NCBI GenBank assembly: GCA_965214585.1
Contig: OZ243957.1
Location: 1,860,001-1,924,000, forward strand
Direction: 5' to 3'
Length of the DNA stretch: 64,000 nucleotides
Source: JAHCHG01 sp965214585
GTDB taxonomy: Bacteria; Acidobacteriota; Blastocatellia; Pyrinomonadales; Pyrinomonadaceae
Shown here: positions 49,991 through 58,443 of the stretch, in pieces
Numbering within the stretch: position 1 is the stretch's first letter
Layout of the letters: each line of letters opens with the position of its first letter
The notes under the pieces: model-generated
Seen by the model: the letters and a program-made list of their open reading frames with translations, nothing else
Database searches by the model: none
What the model was told of the DNA's origin: nothing
Position numbers and translations under genes: made by a program

Positions 49991-51091
49991 CTAAACCGTC
50001 GCTCTCTCAACCCGATTATAAACCGTATCTCGCTCAACCGCTTCAAATCCGGCGTTTTCGATCATTGTTATCAACTCATCTTTCGTCATTTTAACATCGC
50101 CTTCGTCGGCGTAAGCGTGCGTTAATTCGCCGCCGTCGGTAATCGTGCCGTCGAGGTCGTTTGCTCCGAAATGTAGTGCGGTTTGAGCAACGTCTTTGCC
50201 GAGCATCACCCAATAAGCCTTGATGTGGTCGAAATTATCGAGCATCAGACGCGAAACCGCAATCGTTTTCAAATTATCAATCGCATCCGGTCCCGGCAAA
50301 GTCGAAAGTGCCGTTCCCGGCGGATAAAACGCAAGCGGAATAAAACATTGAAAACCGCCCGTGTCGTCCTGCTGTTCACGCAGTTTGATAAAATGGTCAA
50401 TGCGATCCTCAATTGTTTCGATGTGTCCGTAAAGCATCGTCGCGTTTGTTTTCAAACCCTGTTTGTGGACTTTGCCCGCAAGCTCTAACCATCTTTCGCC
50501 GTCGCATTTGTGATCGCAAATTCTCGAACGAGTCGGTTCGGCAAATATCTCCGCACCGCCGCCCGGACAAGAATCCATTCCCGCCGCCGCCAGTTTTTCG
50601 ATAACTTCTTCGTCCGACATTTTGTAAAACCTCGCAAAAAAATCAAGCTCAACCATCGTCAGAGCCTTCAAATGAAGTTTCGGAAATTCCCGTTTCAAGG
50701 ACGAAAACAAATCCGTGTAATACTCAAACGGCAATTTCGTGTTCAAACCGCCGACAATATGCAGTTCCGTCGCCCCTTCATTAACGGCAGTTCGAGCAAT
50801 TTCAATCCCTTCATCAATCGAATGCGTATAAGCATCATCCTGCCTCGCACGCCTGTAAAACCCGCAAAACTTACAATCCGCCACACAAATATTCGTGTGA
50901 TTAAAATGCCGATTGACGTTGTAATAAGTATCCTTCCCGTGCTTCTCCCGACGCACAAAATCAGCCAGTTTGCCGAGTCCGTTCAAATCCTCAGTCGCAA
51001 ACAAAGCCATCCCCTCATCAAAGGTCAAACGCTTATCCGCCTCAACCTTTTCCGCTATTTCGTTTATATTTTTATCAAATGAAAATTGCAT
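49991..51091 (-). CDS. mqnE: Aminofutalosine synthase (radical SAM)
   Basis: The protein has 366 aa. The radical SAM CxxxCxxC is CVADCKFC in NHTNICVADCKFCGFYRR, followed by ELHIVGGLNTKLPFEYY, SCPGGGAEIF and NATMLYGHIET, the MqnE pattern rather than MqnC. It acts in the futalosine route to menaquinone. Its first 35 codons are duplicated at 52465-52577. Confidence 0.92.
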   Translation of the reverse strand: MQFSFDKNINEIAEKVEADKRLTFDEGMALFATEDLNGLGKLADFVRREKHGKDTYYNVNRHFNHTNICVADCKFCGFYRRARQDDAYTHSIDEGIEIARTAVNEGATELHIVGGLNTKLPFEYYTDLFSSLKREFPKLHLKALTMVELDFFARFYKMSDEEVIEKLAAAGMDSCPGGGAEIFAEPTRSRICDHKCDGERWLELAGKVHKQGLKTNATMLYGHIETIEDRIDHFIKLREQQDDTGGFQCFIPLAFYPPGTALSTLPGPDAIDNLKTIAVSRLMLDNFDHIKAYWVMLGKDVAQTALHFGANDLDGTITDGGELTHAYADEGDVKMTKDELITMIENAGFEAVERDTVYNRVERATV

Positions 51092-51100
51092 ATAATTATT

Positions 51101-51637
51101 TTATGTAACAATTACTATTCTGTTCAGAAATTTTATTTGCCACTTTCCTTTTTCCTTTGTGGCTTCATAGACTAATCCGGTTGCACCAACCCATCTTGAT
51201 GGATACCGCGATTTACCGTTTACAACCGTAATTACTTGTATCTTTCTCCATAATGTAACTTTTGCCTTATTTGAGTTTTCAAAAAGCAGGCGGTTAATTT
51301 CAAAGTAACAATCTCCATTATTACTTTTAATTTCAGCTTCAATTTCTTTATCATTCATGAACTTAAGATGATAATCATTGATTTGCTTCGGAAATATTTC
51401 GGGTTCATTCGTTTCAATCAAAATTATTTGTTTGTCATCCACGATTGGAATTGTGCATTGAAGAAAACTTTCATCAACCATCAATTTCTCAAATCCATCA
51501 TCAAAAACTAAATTTAAAATTTCTGCTTTATCTTTAGTTGATACTTTAATCTTTTTCTTGCTAGGTTTTTGTGCCGAAACATTTGAGGCAAAAGCCAAAA
51601 GAAAAAGAAAAATGATCGTGAGTTTTGTGAATTTCAT
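51101..51637 (-). CDS. Exported hypothetical protein, 178 aa
   Basis: It has a signal peptide (MKFTKLTIIFLFLLAFASNV, cleavage near SAQ). The mature part is Lys-rich, then beta-rich, ending in SRWVGATGLVYEATKEKGKW, which resembles small exported proteins of unknown role. No family is recognised. It lies 9 bases before mqnE and is preceded by the 193-base repeat shared with the 52577-53233 gene. The two proteins share only a similar first few residues (MKF..FTIIF-like), not the body. Confidence 0.7.
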   Translation of the reverse strand: MKFTKLTIIFLFLLAFASNVSAQKPSKKKIKVSTKDKAEILNLVFDDGFEKLMVDESFLQCTIPIVDDKQIILIETNEPEIFPKQINDYHLKFMNDKEIEAEIKSNNGDCYFEINRLLFENSNKAKVTLWRKIQVITVVNGKSRYPSRWVGATGLVYEATKEKGKWQIKFLNRIVIVT

Positions 51638-51821
51638 AAATTACTCCTAAATTTTTTAATAAGTATAACGAGCAATAGCGAGTATCGTAAATTACTCAAA
51701 ACCTGACGTTAAATAAACTTGCTCTGACTTGAGTTCGCTAAACTAATTTTGATGCCGATTTCTTAAATCACGCCGCTAAAACTTCCACATATTCACTTTT
51801 TGACAAAGGCTTCGGAGTTTC
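51629..51821. repeat. 193-base direct repeat, copy 1
   Basis: It is nearly identical to 53225-53416. It covers the first codons, RBS region and upstream DNA of the gene at 51637, with TATAACGAGCAATAGCGAG inside. It acts as a shared 5' flank. Confidence 0.9.
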
Positions 51822-51823
51822 AG

Positions 51824-52450
51824 TTATTTCCAAATTTCTTTCAAATCTAATCTAAAACCATCCAAAAACAGTTCGCCAGAAATTTCCTTTGGATTTTCTA
51901 AAATTTCAACTTCTTTATTCGGGCGATAAACGAATACCTGTTTTGTTTGTGGACTTATCAGCCAACCGAGCGAAACGCCGTTTTCGATATATTCCTGCAT
52001 CTTTTCTTTCAAATCTTTTAAGACATCGGATTTTGAACGGAGTTCGATCACAAAATCGGGAGCGAAGGGAATCACGCCTTCCTGTTCTTCTCTCGTCAGC
52101 GAATTCCAACGCTTTGTTTTTAACCAAGCGACATCGGGCATACGTTTTGCACTGTTATCTAATCTGAAAAATGTCTGTGCATCAAATACTTCGCCGTTGT
52201 TTGTTTCTTCCGCCCAGTTTCCAAGTTTTCGATTCAAATATGAGTTTTTCTTACCTGTTAATCCACCAGTTCCCGGCACAATTTCCAAATCTCCTTCCGC
52301 ATTCATTTCAATTAAAACATCATCATTATTCCGACAAAACCGTAAAAATTCCTTGTCGTTCATTTTCTTTAGAAAAGACCCGAACTCAAGTTTTATTTCA
52401 TCAAAATATGTTTCTTGAATTAGTTCATTATTTATTACAATCGAACTCAT
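51824..52450 (-). CDS. Uma2 family (DUF820) putative endonuclease
   Basis: The protein has 208 aa. Its domain has RMPDVAWLKTKRWNSL (Asp) and PFAPDFVIELRSKSDVL (Glu), then LKEKMQEYIENGVSLGWLI (Lys) and KQVFVYRPNKEVEIL. It is the second member in this window. It lies between the two halves of the mqnE-linked duplication, so it may have arrived with it. Confidence 0.9.
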   Translation of the reverse strand: MSSIVINNELIQETYFDEIKLEFGSFLKKMNDKEFLRFCRNNDDVLIEMNAEGDLEIVPGTGGLTGKKNSYLNRKLGNWAEETNNGEVFDAQTFFRLDNSAKRMPDVAWLKTKRWNSLTREEQEGVIPFAPDFVIELRSKSDVLKDLKEKMQEYIENGVSLGWLISPQTKQVFVYRPNKEVEILENPKEISGELFLDGFRLDLKEIWK

Positions 52451-52464
52451 TTTTTACCTCCTCA

Positions 52465-52577
52465 CAAATCCTCAGTCGCAAACAAAGCCATTCCTTCTGA
52501 ACAGGTCAAACGCCTATCCGCTTCAACCTTTTCCGCTATGCACGTTTATATTTTTATCAAATGAAAATTGCATATAT
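52465..52577 (-). pseudogene. Duplicated 5' end of mqnE
   Basis: The 113 bases match 50984-51096 with scattered changes. They contain the mqnE start (ATGCAATTTTCATTTGATAA) and about 35 codons, now with a small indel (GCATAGCGG region) and no continuation. The fragment lies directly 3' of the 218-aa gene, as mqnE lies 3' of the 178-aa gene. Confidence 0.88.
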
Positions 52578-53233
52578 TATTTATTCATTTCTTGCTTTCT
52601 TGTCTTATATTCTACTGTAAAAATTTTCCTTATTATATCGTCGGTAAAAATGTATTTTATTGAATATAAACTTCCTTCAACAAACGAAGGATACTGAGAA
52701 TGAACAACAACTTTCCTAGATAATTCATTGTTTATAGAATATGTAAGACCATATTTATCGGTAAACGATGTGTAAGAAACGCTATCTACTTCGCTTCCTT
52801 TTGCTGTTATACTGCCTCCAGAAACAATACTGAATATTGATGTAGGAAGGTCTTTTAAACTTTGATGTTTTTTTGGTTTAAGGGTAATCGAAACTATTGT
52901 GCCGACGAATTCATTTTGTGGACACATAAGTTTGTCGCGTATGTCTTCTGTTGTCATACAATCATCTAATGCCTTAACGTATTCAAATTCAATTCTAAAG
53001 TTTTCGTCATAATCGCATTCTTCTTCGCACGATTCTCCAAACATTATTTCTACATCCTTTTTTTTTGACCAACCAAGTTTCAAATTCTTTAATTTACCTT
53101 TGCCAAAAAACTCAAGCCCTTTAATTTCATTTGGATAGAGATTTTCATTTATAAGCAGCTTTTCGTTAAACGAATCAATTTGGATAATTCCTGTAAGAAA
53201 AATGAAAATGATTGTAAATATTGCGAATTTCAT
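52577..53233 (-). CDS. Exported hypothetical protein, 218 aa
   Basis: It begins MKFAIFTIIFIFLTGIIQID, a signal peptide. The mature protein has FFGKGKLKNLKLGWSKKKDV, then a Cys pair (CEEECDYDE) and a Lys-rich end. A pattern of this kind occurs in exported proteins of Acidobacteria, with no known function. It shares its 5' flank (192 bases) and 3' flank (the mqnE start) with the unrelated gene at 51101-51637. Confidence 0.7.
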   Translation of the reverse strand: MKFAIFTIIFIFLTGIIQIDSFNEKLLINENLYPNEIKGLEFFGKGKLKNLKLGWSKKKDVEIMFGESCEEECDYDENFRIEFEYVKALDDCMTTEDIRDKLMCPQNEFVGTIVSITLKPKKHQSLKDLPTSIFSIVSGGSITAKGSEVDSVSYTSFTDKYGLTYSINNELSRKVVVHSQYPSFVEGSLYSIKYIFTDDIIRKIFTVEYKTRKQEMNK

Positions 53234-53416
53234 AAATTACTCCTAAATTTTTTAATCAGTATAACGAGCAATAGCGAGTATCGTAAATTACTCAAAACTT
53301 GGCGTTAAATAAACTTGCTCGATTACCGTTCGCTTTACTGATTTTGATGCCGATTTATCAAATCACCACGTTAAAACTTCCACATATTTACTTTTTAACA
53401 AAGGCTTTGGAGTTTC
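53225..53416. repeat. 193-base direct repeat, copy 2
   Basis: It matches 51629-51821 along its whole length apart from scattered substitutions and a one-base indel. It is the shared 5' flank of the 218-aa gene. Confidence 0.9.
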
Positions 53417-53484
53417 CGCAATTTATCTCCGAATCTCTTTTAATTTCAACGGAAAAACCAAAAAATCAGAGCTGTAATAAGTGA

Positions 53485-53546
53485 AAAGTTGAATCAGCTT
53501 GATTTCCGAACGGAAAATTTCGCCGATTCAACTTTGGTTTTTTTTA
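53485..53546. terminator. Hairpin with T-run downstream of the L,D-transpeptidase
   Basis: The arms AAAGTTGAATC and GATTCAACTTT, with GGTTTTTTTT after the right arm on the plus strand. It lies 2 bases past the minus-strand stop. Confidence 0.65.
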
Positions 53547-53547
53547 A

Positions 53548-54840
53548 TTAAGAGTTAGCATTTTTATCTTTTTCCTTAGATTTGTCCGAGCGTCCCGCCG
53601 TATCTTTGAATTCGACGGGCGTTCCGGCTTTGGTGCGGCGACCAAGAGCGAGCGCGTCCCAATTCGTCAGCCGGACGCAGCCGCTTGATGTTACATAGCC
53701 GATTGTTTCCGGTGCTTTTGTGCCGTGAATTCCGTAATGCGGTTTTGATAAATCCATCCAGACAAGCCCGACGGCGTTGTTCGGTCCCGGCGGAATCATC
53801 GCGTCTTTGCCGCCGCTTTTGCCGAGTAATTCGGGCTGATAATGCCACGTCGGTCTTTCCGTAACGGAATTTATTTTGTATTCGCCGGAAGGCGACGGAT
53901 CGTAATCCGAGCCGAGCGTTGACGGATAATGCGCGAGAACTTTTCCTTGCGCGTCGAGCGCGTGAACGTAATGTCCGCCGTCGGACACGACGATTTTTGC
54001 AACATCTTTTGCCGGTTTTTCTTCAACCGCCCGAATATTCGGCGCGATTATTTTATCGCCGGCTTTTAATTCGTCGAGTTTGACGTTCGGATTAAGCTGC
54101 TTCAAAAGTTCGGGCGAAGTATGAAATTCTTCCGAAAGTTTTTCGGTCAGAGTTTCATAGCACATACAATCCATTTTCGCTTTTTCGTAAATGTCCGCCG
54201 GGATTTTCTTGAACGGTCCCTCGACATTTTTTTCGCTCAACTGCTGTTCGGTAACGAGTTTGTCGGGCGAATCGGCGAGTTCGATCAATTTTTGATAAGT
54301 TTTTTTATCAACCTGTCCGTTTGCCGAAAGATCGTTGGCTTTTTGAAACCAATAAACGGCTTTTTCCGTATTTTTGCCCCATTTTCCGTCAATAATTCCG
54401 GGCGAAAACCTTGTTCTGTCAAGCAGAATCTGTGCGCGGAAAACCGACGGACCGGAAACGTCGCCCGAAAGCGGCGTGTATTGATTTTTTGTATTGACGT
54501 TTTCCATCGAAATTTCCGAATATTTTTCCGCATTCGGTTTTTCGGCTTTTTCCGTCGGCTGGTCAACTTGGACGAAACTTTTCCAGCCTTCGTCCATACG
54601 TCCTTTTTCGATCTCCGCTTCCGAAGGATTTTCCTCTTCGTCGCCAAGCGGTTCGACCTCTTTTTTCGCCGCCGCATCCGCGTCAGCATTTGAATTTTCA
54701 TTGTTCGCCGCGTTTTCGGCGTTTATATTATTATTCCCACTGTTCGCATTTTCCGGCGGAACGCAGCCGACCATCAAGGCGGACATTAACACCAGAAATC
54801 CAAACCATTTCAATCTGTTCGTTGTATTTTTTTTATTCAT
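53548..54840 (-). CDS. L,D-transpeptidase lipoprotein with peptidoglycan-binding domain
   Basis: The protein has 430 aa. The lipobox is in LVLMSALMVGCVPP. An Asn/Ala/Glu-rich linker is followed by a PG_binding_1 domain (residues about 130-190, GIIDGKWGKNTEKAVYWFQK) and a LysM-like segment (about 215-270). The YkuD catalytic domain follows, with His in YGIHGTKAPETIG and Cys in TSSGCVRLTNWDALAL. It forms or edits peptidoglycan cross-links or anchors proteins in the periplasm. Confidence 0.93.
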   Translation of the reverse strand: MNKKNTTNRLKWFGFLVLMSALMVGCVPPENANSGNNNINAENAANNENSNADADAAAKKEVEPLGDEEENPSEAEIEKGRMDEGWKSFVQVDQPTEKAEKPNAEKYSEISMENVNTKNQYTPLSGDVSGPSVFRAQILLDRTRFSPGIIDGKWGKNTEKAVYWFQKANDLSANGQVDKKTYQKLIELADSPDKLVTEQQLSEKNVEGPFKKIPADIYEKAKMDCMCYETLTEKLSEEFHTSPELLKQLNPNVKLDELKAGDKIIAPNIRAVEEKPAKDVAKIVVSDGGHYVHALDAQGKVLAHYPSTLGSDYDPSPSGEYKINSVTERPTWHYQPELLGKSGGKDAMIPPGPNNAVGLVWMDLSKPHYGIHGTKAPETIGYVTSSGCVRLTNWDALALGRRTKAGTPVEFKDTAGRSDKSKEKDKNANS

Positions 54841-55061
54841 ATTTTTACTCCTGAGAAAATTTTCTTGTTCATTTTCTCAAGCATAGCATAGTGAATTTAA
54901 TATTCGGAAAGAAGGCGGAAAACCGAATCGCAATAAGGGTGCTTTCCACAGTTTTGGTTTTATCCTCACTAATCATCGGCTGTCCGTCTTACTTTAAATT
55001 TTTTCGCGCTGTGCCGTTTGTGCCGGACGTTTCGCACCGGCAAAGAGCCGTCAAGTTCGAT

Positions 55062-55105
55062 ATATAAACGGAATTTTCACAAAATATAAACGGAATTTTC
55101 ACAAA
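55062..55105. repeat. Perfect tandem 22-base repeat
   Basis: Two exact copies of ATATAAACGGAATTTTCACA plus AA (55062-55083 and 55084-55105). The second copy overlaps the last codons of the prenyltransferase gene. The rest of the gap 54841-55061 shows no clear element. Confidence 0.9.
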
Positions 55106-55974
55106 TATTTCTCCGCAAAAACCGCCGCGCCGAAAGTTAAAAATAAGATCACGCTGACAAAGGCGTTTGTCGTAAAAAATGCCGCGTTCATTCGTGAAAG
55201 ATCGTTCGGTTTAACAAGTGTGTGTTGATAAATCATCAACGCGCCCGTCGCAATTATGCCGAAAAGCGCAAACAATCCCAAATTCGTCATTAAATAAAGT
55301 AAAATTAAAACGATGAACGCCTGAAAGTGAAAAATCCGGGCGATCCAAAGCGAATTTTTGATGCCGAAACGCGCCGGAATCGAGCGCAGACCGGCTTTTC
55401 GGTCAAACTCGAAATCCTGACAAGCGTATAAAACATCGAATCCCGCCGTCCACATCAAAACGAAAAGCGATAAAAGCAAAGGGACAGGCGAATCAAACGT
55501 GCCGCGCACGGCGATCCAAGCGGCAGTCGGCGAGATCGCCAACGCCCAGCCCAAAATCAAATGCGCGAAAGCGGTAAATCTTTTCGCGTAGGAATAACCT
55601 AAAACGCTCAAAAGCGCGACGGGCGAAAGCGCAAATGTCAGCCAATTCAAAGCATATGCGGCAATTTCAAACAAAATTATCGAAGCGATCAAAAACGCCC
55701 AAGCGAAATTGACGCTCAATTTTCCGCTTGGCAGTTCGCGGCTTGCCGTTCGTGGATTTCGCGCGTCAATTTCTTTATCGGCGATGCGGTTAAACGTCAT
55801 CGCCGCCGAACGCGCTCCGAACATTGCGACGGTTATCCAGAGAATCTGCCAAACGGTCGGCAAACCGTTCGCCGCCAAAACCGCGCCGAGAAACGCAAAC
55901 GGAAGCGCGAACAAAGTATGCTCGAACTTTATCATCTCCAGCGTCGTTTTTAGTTTTTCTCCGAAGTTTTTCAT
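55099..55974 (-). CDS. UbiA family prenyltransferase (MqnP-like)
   Basis: The protein has 291 aa with about eight membrane segments. The first Asp motif is NRIADKEIDARNPRT and the second DVLYACQDFEFDRKAGL. UbiA-type enzymes prenylate aromatic rings. In futalosine-pathway bacteria this type (MqnP) prenylates 1,4-dihydroxy-6-naphthoate. The mqnE gene 4 kb away supports that reading, but sequence alone does not exclude UbiA itself. Confidence 0.9.
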   Translation of the reverse strand: MKNFGEKLKTTLEMIKFEHTLFALPFAFLGAVLAANGLPTVWQILWITVAMFGARSAAMTFNRIADKEIDARNPRTASRELPSGKLSVNFAWAFLIASIILFEIAAYALNWLTFALSPVALLSVLGYSYAKRFTAFAHLILGWALAISPTAAWIAVRGTFDSPVPLLLSLFVLMWTAGFDVLYACQDFEFDRKAGLRSIPARFGIKNSLWIARIFHFQAFIVLILLYLMTNLGLFALFGIIATGALMIYQHTLVKPNDLSRMNAAFFTTNAFVSVILFLTFGAAVFAEKYL

Positions 55975-56159
55975 AACACAAATTTCAGAAAAGCAAATTT
56001 AATGCCGAAAAAAAAATGCGGCAAAAACGGCAGTTTGCATCGCAAATCTTTGGCAAAATGCAAACCGATTGGCAAACAAACGGCAAAATGCTTTATAATA
56101 AAATCGTCGCAAAATAATGACAAATCCGCAATCCGAAATCCCAAATCCCAAATCGAAAA

Positions 56160-56693
56160 ATGCCTTCCGGTAAAACGCACGATGCAGTTACATTCCTTTT
56201 GACCGCGCCCGTTTTTGCGGCGACGTGGCAAGTCGCGGGCAGTTTGCCGACGGCTTTTTTGGTAATGTTCGCATTTCTTTTCGGCGGCTTAATGTTCGGT
56301 CCCGATTTGGATACGCGCTCGTCGCAAACTTCGCGGTGGAGCGTTTTTTCAAGTCTTTGGTATCCCTATCAGGCGTTTTTCAAGCATCGTTCGCGCTGGT
56401 CGCACGGTTTGATTTTCGGAACATTTCTTCGCGTCGTCTATTTTGTCGGCGTGCTGACTCTTTTGGCATTTCTGTTCGTGTTTTTATGTTCGGTATATTC
56501 GGGCGGCGACATTCCGAATTTGTGGGAATTTTCAAAAAGCTGGCAAATTATCGGCAGATACGTTCGCACGAATTTCGGTGCAGAGGCGTTTCCGGCGGTT
56601 TTTATCGGTTTGTGGCTCGGCGCGGCAAGCCACACGCTGACCGATATGGCAGGATCGTTTATCAAACACGGGCGGATTATGGAATTTTTGTAA
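56160..56693 (+). CDS. DUF2227 family membrane-associated metal-binding protein
   Basis: The protein has 177 aa. It begins MPSGKTHDAVT (His ligand), with GPDLDTRSSQTSRWSVF and FKHRSRWSHGLIFGT and the C-terminal GAASHTLTDMAGSFIKHG, the His/Asp set of DUF2227. Several hydrophobic segments are present. The family resembles membrane-bound hydrolases of the YdjM/phosphatase type; the role is unknown. The 186-base gap before it contains short repeats (AAATCCCAAATCC). Confidence 0.85.
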   Translation: MPSGKTHDAVTFLLTAPVFAATWQVAGSLPTAFLVMFAFLFGGLMFGPDLDTRSSQTSRWSVFSSLWYPYQAFFKHRSRWSHGLIFGTFLRVVYFVGVLTLLAFLFVFLCSVYSGGDIPNLWEFSKSWQIIGRYVRTNFGAEAFPAVFIGLWLGAASHTLTDMAGSFIKHGRIMEFL

Positions 56694-56820
56694 ATTCGTC
56701 AATGTAAAAAACAAATTAAAGCAGCAAAAAATAAATCGGCGGCGATTTTGACTCGATCAAAACGCCGCGCGATGTTTGTTTTATTAATTTTATTTGGGGA
56801 AAATTACATAAAGTTCGGAG

Positions 56821-57249
56821 TTATTTTTTATCTTCCTTATTACCCGGATGATTTTCGGAATCTCTATCTTCATCTTCTGTTTCCTGATGAGCAAATACCG
56901 CGCCGTCGTTTTTGCCGAAAATACTTGAAAGAACATTGCTCAATACATCAGACACTTTTGAAGGCTTACTGTCTGCACCGTTTCTTTCAAAAGTTTTCTC
57001 GGCAAAAACAAAATCCAATCTAACCAGTTCCGCCGTTATATGTCTGCAAAAAGAGCATTTTACAAGATGCCTGATAATCGGTTCGTTTTGTTTCGCGGTT
57101 AAATTACCTTCAACAAACGCGTTTAAGGTGTCATCATCAAGATGATTTTCTTTTGTTTCTATATTATTTCCGCATCTCTTTTTCAAAGCACGGTCTATCA
57201 TTGCCTGAATTCGCACTTCGGGCGAATCAGGTTTTATCTGATTATTCAT
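56821..57249 (-). CDS. Zinc-finger anti-sigma-like protein
   Basis: The protein has 142 aa. The ZAS-type zinc site HLVKCSFCRH (HxxxCxxC) follows LNAFVEGNLTAKQNEPI. No membrane segment is seen; the acidic Asp/Glu C-terminus is low complexity. It lies directly downstream of a sigma-70 gene on the same strand, the usual position of an anti-sigma factor. Confidence 0.72.
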   Translation of the reverse strand: MNNQIKPDSPEVRIQAMIDRALKKRCGNNIETKENHLDDDTLNAFVEGNLTAKQNEPIIRHLVKCSFCRHITAELVRLDFVFAEKTFERNGADSKPSKVSDVLSNVLSSIFGKNDGAVFAHQETEDEDRDSENHPGNKEDKK

Positions 57250-57352
57250 TAAAGGTTCCAGCCTCCCGACAAACAGACGCTTGTCTAAGTTAAATTTGCG
57301 TAAAATATTAAAATTATTATGAAATTACGGCAATCTTTTACGATGTCGGAAT

Positions 57353-58369
57353 TTAACTATGAGTTGTTGAAAGTTTTCGGAAGAGGTCTGATGTAGAAAG
57401 GTCTTGAGTGGCTAATTCGAGGCAGAGATCAATTTCCTTTTTGCATAACTGGTGTGTTTCTTCGAGTTCCGCGCAGAAAAGCTGCAAAATTTTGCTGTAA
57501 CTTTTCTCCAGCCAGCGCATAATTGTTGATTCGTGAATTTTGCTTTTCGGGTTTTTTTTGCGGTTTGCGGATTTTCTCTGAAACCATTTGCGAAGCGGCG
57601 ATTCGGGGTTTTCGACGAGCCTTGCGATTTCGCGCAGTTTCAAATCTTCGACGTGATAATAAAGAAGCAGAAGTTTTTCGTGATCGTCCAGATTTTCAAA
57701 GGCGTTTTCAATCGCCGTCGAAGTTGCCTGACGATAGCGTTGTTTGGAAATTTCGTTAATCATTTCGCTTTCGCCGCCGAGTTTTTCCGTGTCGGCAAAA
57801 CTCGCGTGAGTGTAGCCTTCGCCGACATTTTCCGTCATCTGATCGAGGGAAACTTCGTCCTGACTGGCGCGGTGCAAATCTACGAGCGAATGCCAGATAA
57901 CCGTTCTGAGCCAGCCGCGCAGAGAACCGCGTCCGCTGAATGTGGCAAATTTTGAAGCCCTTTCGCCGTCAACGATCCGCGTTCCGTAAAGATCAACGTA
58001 AACCCGATCAACAACCTCGTCCGCGTCAACATCCGTGCGGGCAAGGTGTCTGGCGACTCGTTCCAGATACGAGCGATGCTGTTGGTCGAATTCCCACCAA
58101 GCGCGTTCGTTTCCGTTGGCGCATCCCAAAGCCAAAAATAAATCATCGGCTTTAATATTGTTTAAGAATTCTTTTACTTCTTCGACGGTGGCGGGTTCGG
58201 AAAAGTTCGTGTTAATGAATTTTTCGGCGGATGTTCGTAAGGAGTCTTTTACGCAATCAAGAGTTAATTCAAAATTCGGCGCATTTTTACTGCACCGCGT
58301 ATAGATTTCATCCATTACGGATTCACATTCTGCAAGCAAATCTTTAATTAAATCATCGTCAGGGTTCAT
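57353..58369 (-). CDS. Sigma-70 family RNA polymerase sigma factor
   Basis: The protein has 338 aa from MNPDDDLIKDLLAECESVMD. Region 2 contains FATFSGRGSLRGWLRTVIWH and DEVVDRVYVDLYG; region 4 contains AFENLDDHEKLLLLYYHVED and LKLREIARLVENPES. It has an N-terminal extension of about 80 residues and a C-terminal tail beyond ECF size, so it is an unusual ECF-like member. The earlier in-frame start at 58447 (TTG) is less likely. Confidence 0.85.
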   Translation of the reverse strand: MNPDDDLIKDLLAECESVMDEIYTRCSKNAPNFELTLDCVKDSLRTSAEKFINTNFSEPATVEEVKEFLNNIKADDLFLALGCANGNERAWWEFDQQHRSYLERVARHLARTDVDADEVVDRVYVDLYGTRIVDGERASKFATFSGRGSLRGWLRTVIWHSLVDLHRASQDEVSLDQMTENVGEGYTHASFADTEKLGGESEMINEISKQRYRQATSTAIENAFENLDDHEKLLLLYYHVEDLKLREIARLVENPESPLRKWFQRKSANRKKNPKSKIHESTIMRWLEKSYSKILQLFCAELEETHQLCKKEIDLCLELATQDLSTSDLFRKLSTTHS

Positions 58370-58443
58370 TGAAAGAAGAATTATAAACGATTTCCGGGAA
58401 ATATGCCAGCTTTTTTCTGAGAAAGTCATTAAGCGCGATAAAA

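Noticed and set aside
49880..53270. GTTATAC motifs upstream of three exported-protein genes (near 49886, 51664 and 53261) looked like integron R' cores
   Set aside because: No complementary GTATAAC core follows any of these genes and no attC-like tail precedes them. Two of the three are explained by the 193-base direct repeat.
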